A DNA stretch of 64,000 nucleotides from Chitinophaga sp. CB10 (GTDB taxonomy: Bacteria > Bacteroidota > Bacteroidia > Chitinophagales > Chitinophagaceae): NCBI GenBank assembly GCA_001870995.2, contig MLAV02000008.1, forward strand, positions 228,301 through 292,300, written 5' to 3'. The notes beneath the pieces were generated by a model. That model saw only the letters and a program-made list of their open reading frames with translations, did not search any database and was not told the DNA's origin. A program made the translations under genes and the position numbers. Below are positions 63,304-64,000 of this stretch, one piece after another. Position 1 is the stretch's first letter; each line of letters begins with the position of its first letter.

Positions 63304-63313
63304 CTTGAAAGAT

Positions 63314-63389
63314 TGGTGGAGGATAGCGGGCTCGAACCGCTCACCTCAAACATGCCATGCTTGCGCTCTACCAGATGAGCTAATCCCCC
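63314..63389 (-). tRNA. tRNA-Ala (anticodon GGC)
   Basis: Acceptor GGGGGAT / ATCCTCC (one G-T pair), D-arm TAGCTCATCTGGTAGAGC, anticodon loop ATGGCAT with GGC, T-arm GGTTCGAGCC, and an encoded CCA end. 76 nt. The 3' end faces the broken integrase. Confidence 0.96.
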
Positions 63390-63420
63390 ATTCAGTGGTT
63401 GTTTACCCCCTTGCGGGATG

Positions 63421-63450
63421 CAAAAATATATAATTCCTTTGAATTCCAAA
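63421..63450 (-). promoter_or_regulatory. Promoter of tRNA-Ala
   Basis: On the minus strand TTTG (63450-63447), 18 nt, TATTTTTG (63428-63421), about 32 nt before the tRNA. Confidence 0.75.
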
Positions 63451-63454
63451 ATTT

Positions 63455-63874
63455 TTATACAAAATCTTTAAAAATTCCTTCCACCGCCTCACGGAGTTCC
63501 TTCATCAGTAAGGGTTTGCGCAGTAATTTCGTGACCAGCGGGTTGGCGTTGGAGCGGGTTATATCGCCATAATCCAGCGTAGAAGATACCATAATGATAT
63601 GGCATTGCGACTTTATTTTCTGCGGGTATGCATCAAAGGCATGCAGGAATTCGAAGCCGTCCATCTCCGGCATCTGTATGTCCAGCAGGATGATGGTAGG
63701 AGGGATGCGCGGCAGGGAAATGTTGCTGGATAAGAATTCCAGCGCCTTGTTCGCGTTCAGAAACGACAACACAGTTCTGCTGATCTGCTGCAGCGTGATG
63801 AGCTTTTCGTGCAACAACAGGTCTATTTCATTATCATCAATCAATATGACTCTCAGGTCAGGTATCGAATTCAT
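63455..63874 (-). CDS. Single-domain response regulator
   Basis: CheY-like receiver only: acidic IDDNE, phospho-acceptor in ILLDIQMPEMDG, Ser in MVSSTLD, Lys in LLRKPLLM. 139 residues from ATG 63874; the frame is open upstream to a TTG at 63898. No output domain, so it acts by protein contact or phosphorelay. It lies outside the island, beyond the tRNA-Ala gene. Confidence 0.9.
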   Translation of the reverse strand: MNSIPDLRVILIDDNEIDLLLHEKLITLQQISRTVLSFLNANKALEFLSSNISLPRIPPTIILLDIQMPEMDGFEFLHAFDAYPQKIKSQCHIIMVSSTLDYGDITRSNANPLVTKLLRKPLLMKELREAVEGIFKDFV

Positions 63875-64000
63875 TTCTGTTCGGAATGGTAATTTCAAAT
63901 TGAGTGGGAGTGTAAAATAAACTGTGTCAAGATTTAATTTACAATCGTAATTTCAGCCGCTCACCAAAAATAATTGATAATTGTGACACAGTCAAGCTCC

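Noticed and set aside
1..64000. CRISPR array, rRNA operon or complete insertion sequence
   Set aside because: No regularly spaced repeats, rRNA stretches or transposase genes were seen on either strand.

Overview
The window is a chromosomal segment of a Bacteroidota bacterium, most likely family Chitinophagaceae and Chitinophaga-like. Support: a fused LpxC-FabZ enzyme, a PorX-type response regulator of type IX secretion, a TonB-dependent receptor with an N-terminal carboxypeptidase-regulatory-like domain, DUF3098 between ftsX and uppP, and promoters of the Bacteroidota type (TTTG, 18-19 nt, TAnnTTTG). Ribosome binding sites are weak and several starts are GTG or TTG. Sample lines counted by hand give about 52% GC in the core.

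Layout. 1-5.5 kb: end of an ABC exporter, then the F-type ATP synthase genes atpB-E-F-H-A, closed by a terminator with no atpG. 5.9-8.8 kb: TonB-dependent receptor plus a small helical exported partner. 8.8-18 kb: pdxA and rsmA (divergent), a 2-hydroxyacid dehydrogenase, greA with a terminator-like hairpin in its leader, a HIT protein, two orphan OmpR-family regulators, ruvC, ruvB, a flippase-like membrane protein and a DUF3108 protein. 18-25 kb: M28 peptidase, lipoprotein, endonuclease/phosphatase-fold protein, M23 peptidase, leuS. 25-33 kb: ftsX-DUF3098-uppP, ald, tsaE, copA, recQ. 33-44 kb, almost all on the minus strand: oxidoreductase, HerA-like ATPase, GroES-like protein, UMF1-type MFS transporter with a metallohydrolase, and the lipid A cluster (HD protein, lpxD, lpxC/fabZ, lpxA, ABC ATPase). 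44-49 kb: porX, a small conserved protein, PhnP-like hydrolase, helix-hairpin-helix protein, acyl-CoA dehydrogenase. 49-54 kb: clpX, clpP and tig. 54-58.8 kb: a lipoprotein dehydrogenase/cytochrome c pair, tRNA-Leu, ROK regulator, VOC protein, YdeI-like protein.

The accessory part is 58.8-63.3 kb. GC drops (sample lines 27-45%). It holds a decayed secreted-protein gene with an in-frame stop, an intact six-helix hybrid histidine kinase, an intact class I terpene synthase, and a tyrosine recombinase broken by frameshifts and a deletion. The recombinase lies at the 3' end of a tRNA-Ala gene, the usual arrangement of an element integrated at a tRNA. I read this as an immobilised genomic island whose surviving cargo is a terpene synthase and a membrane sensor kinase.

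The two most unusual regulatory structures are the promoter-hairpin-U-tract in front of greA, which would release a roughly 50-nt leader RNA, and a similar element shared by the noncoding regions upstream of the ATP synthase operon and the TonB receptor. No CRISPR array, rRNA operon or complete insertion sequence was seen.
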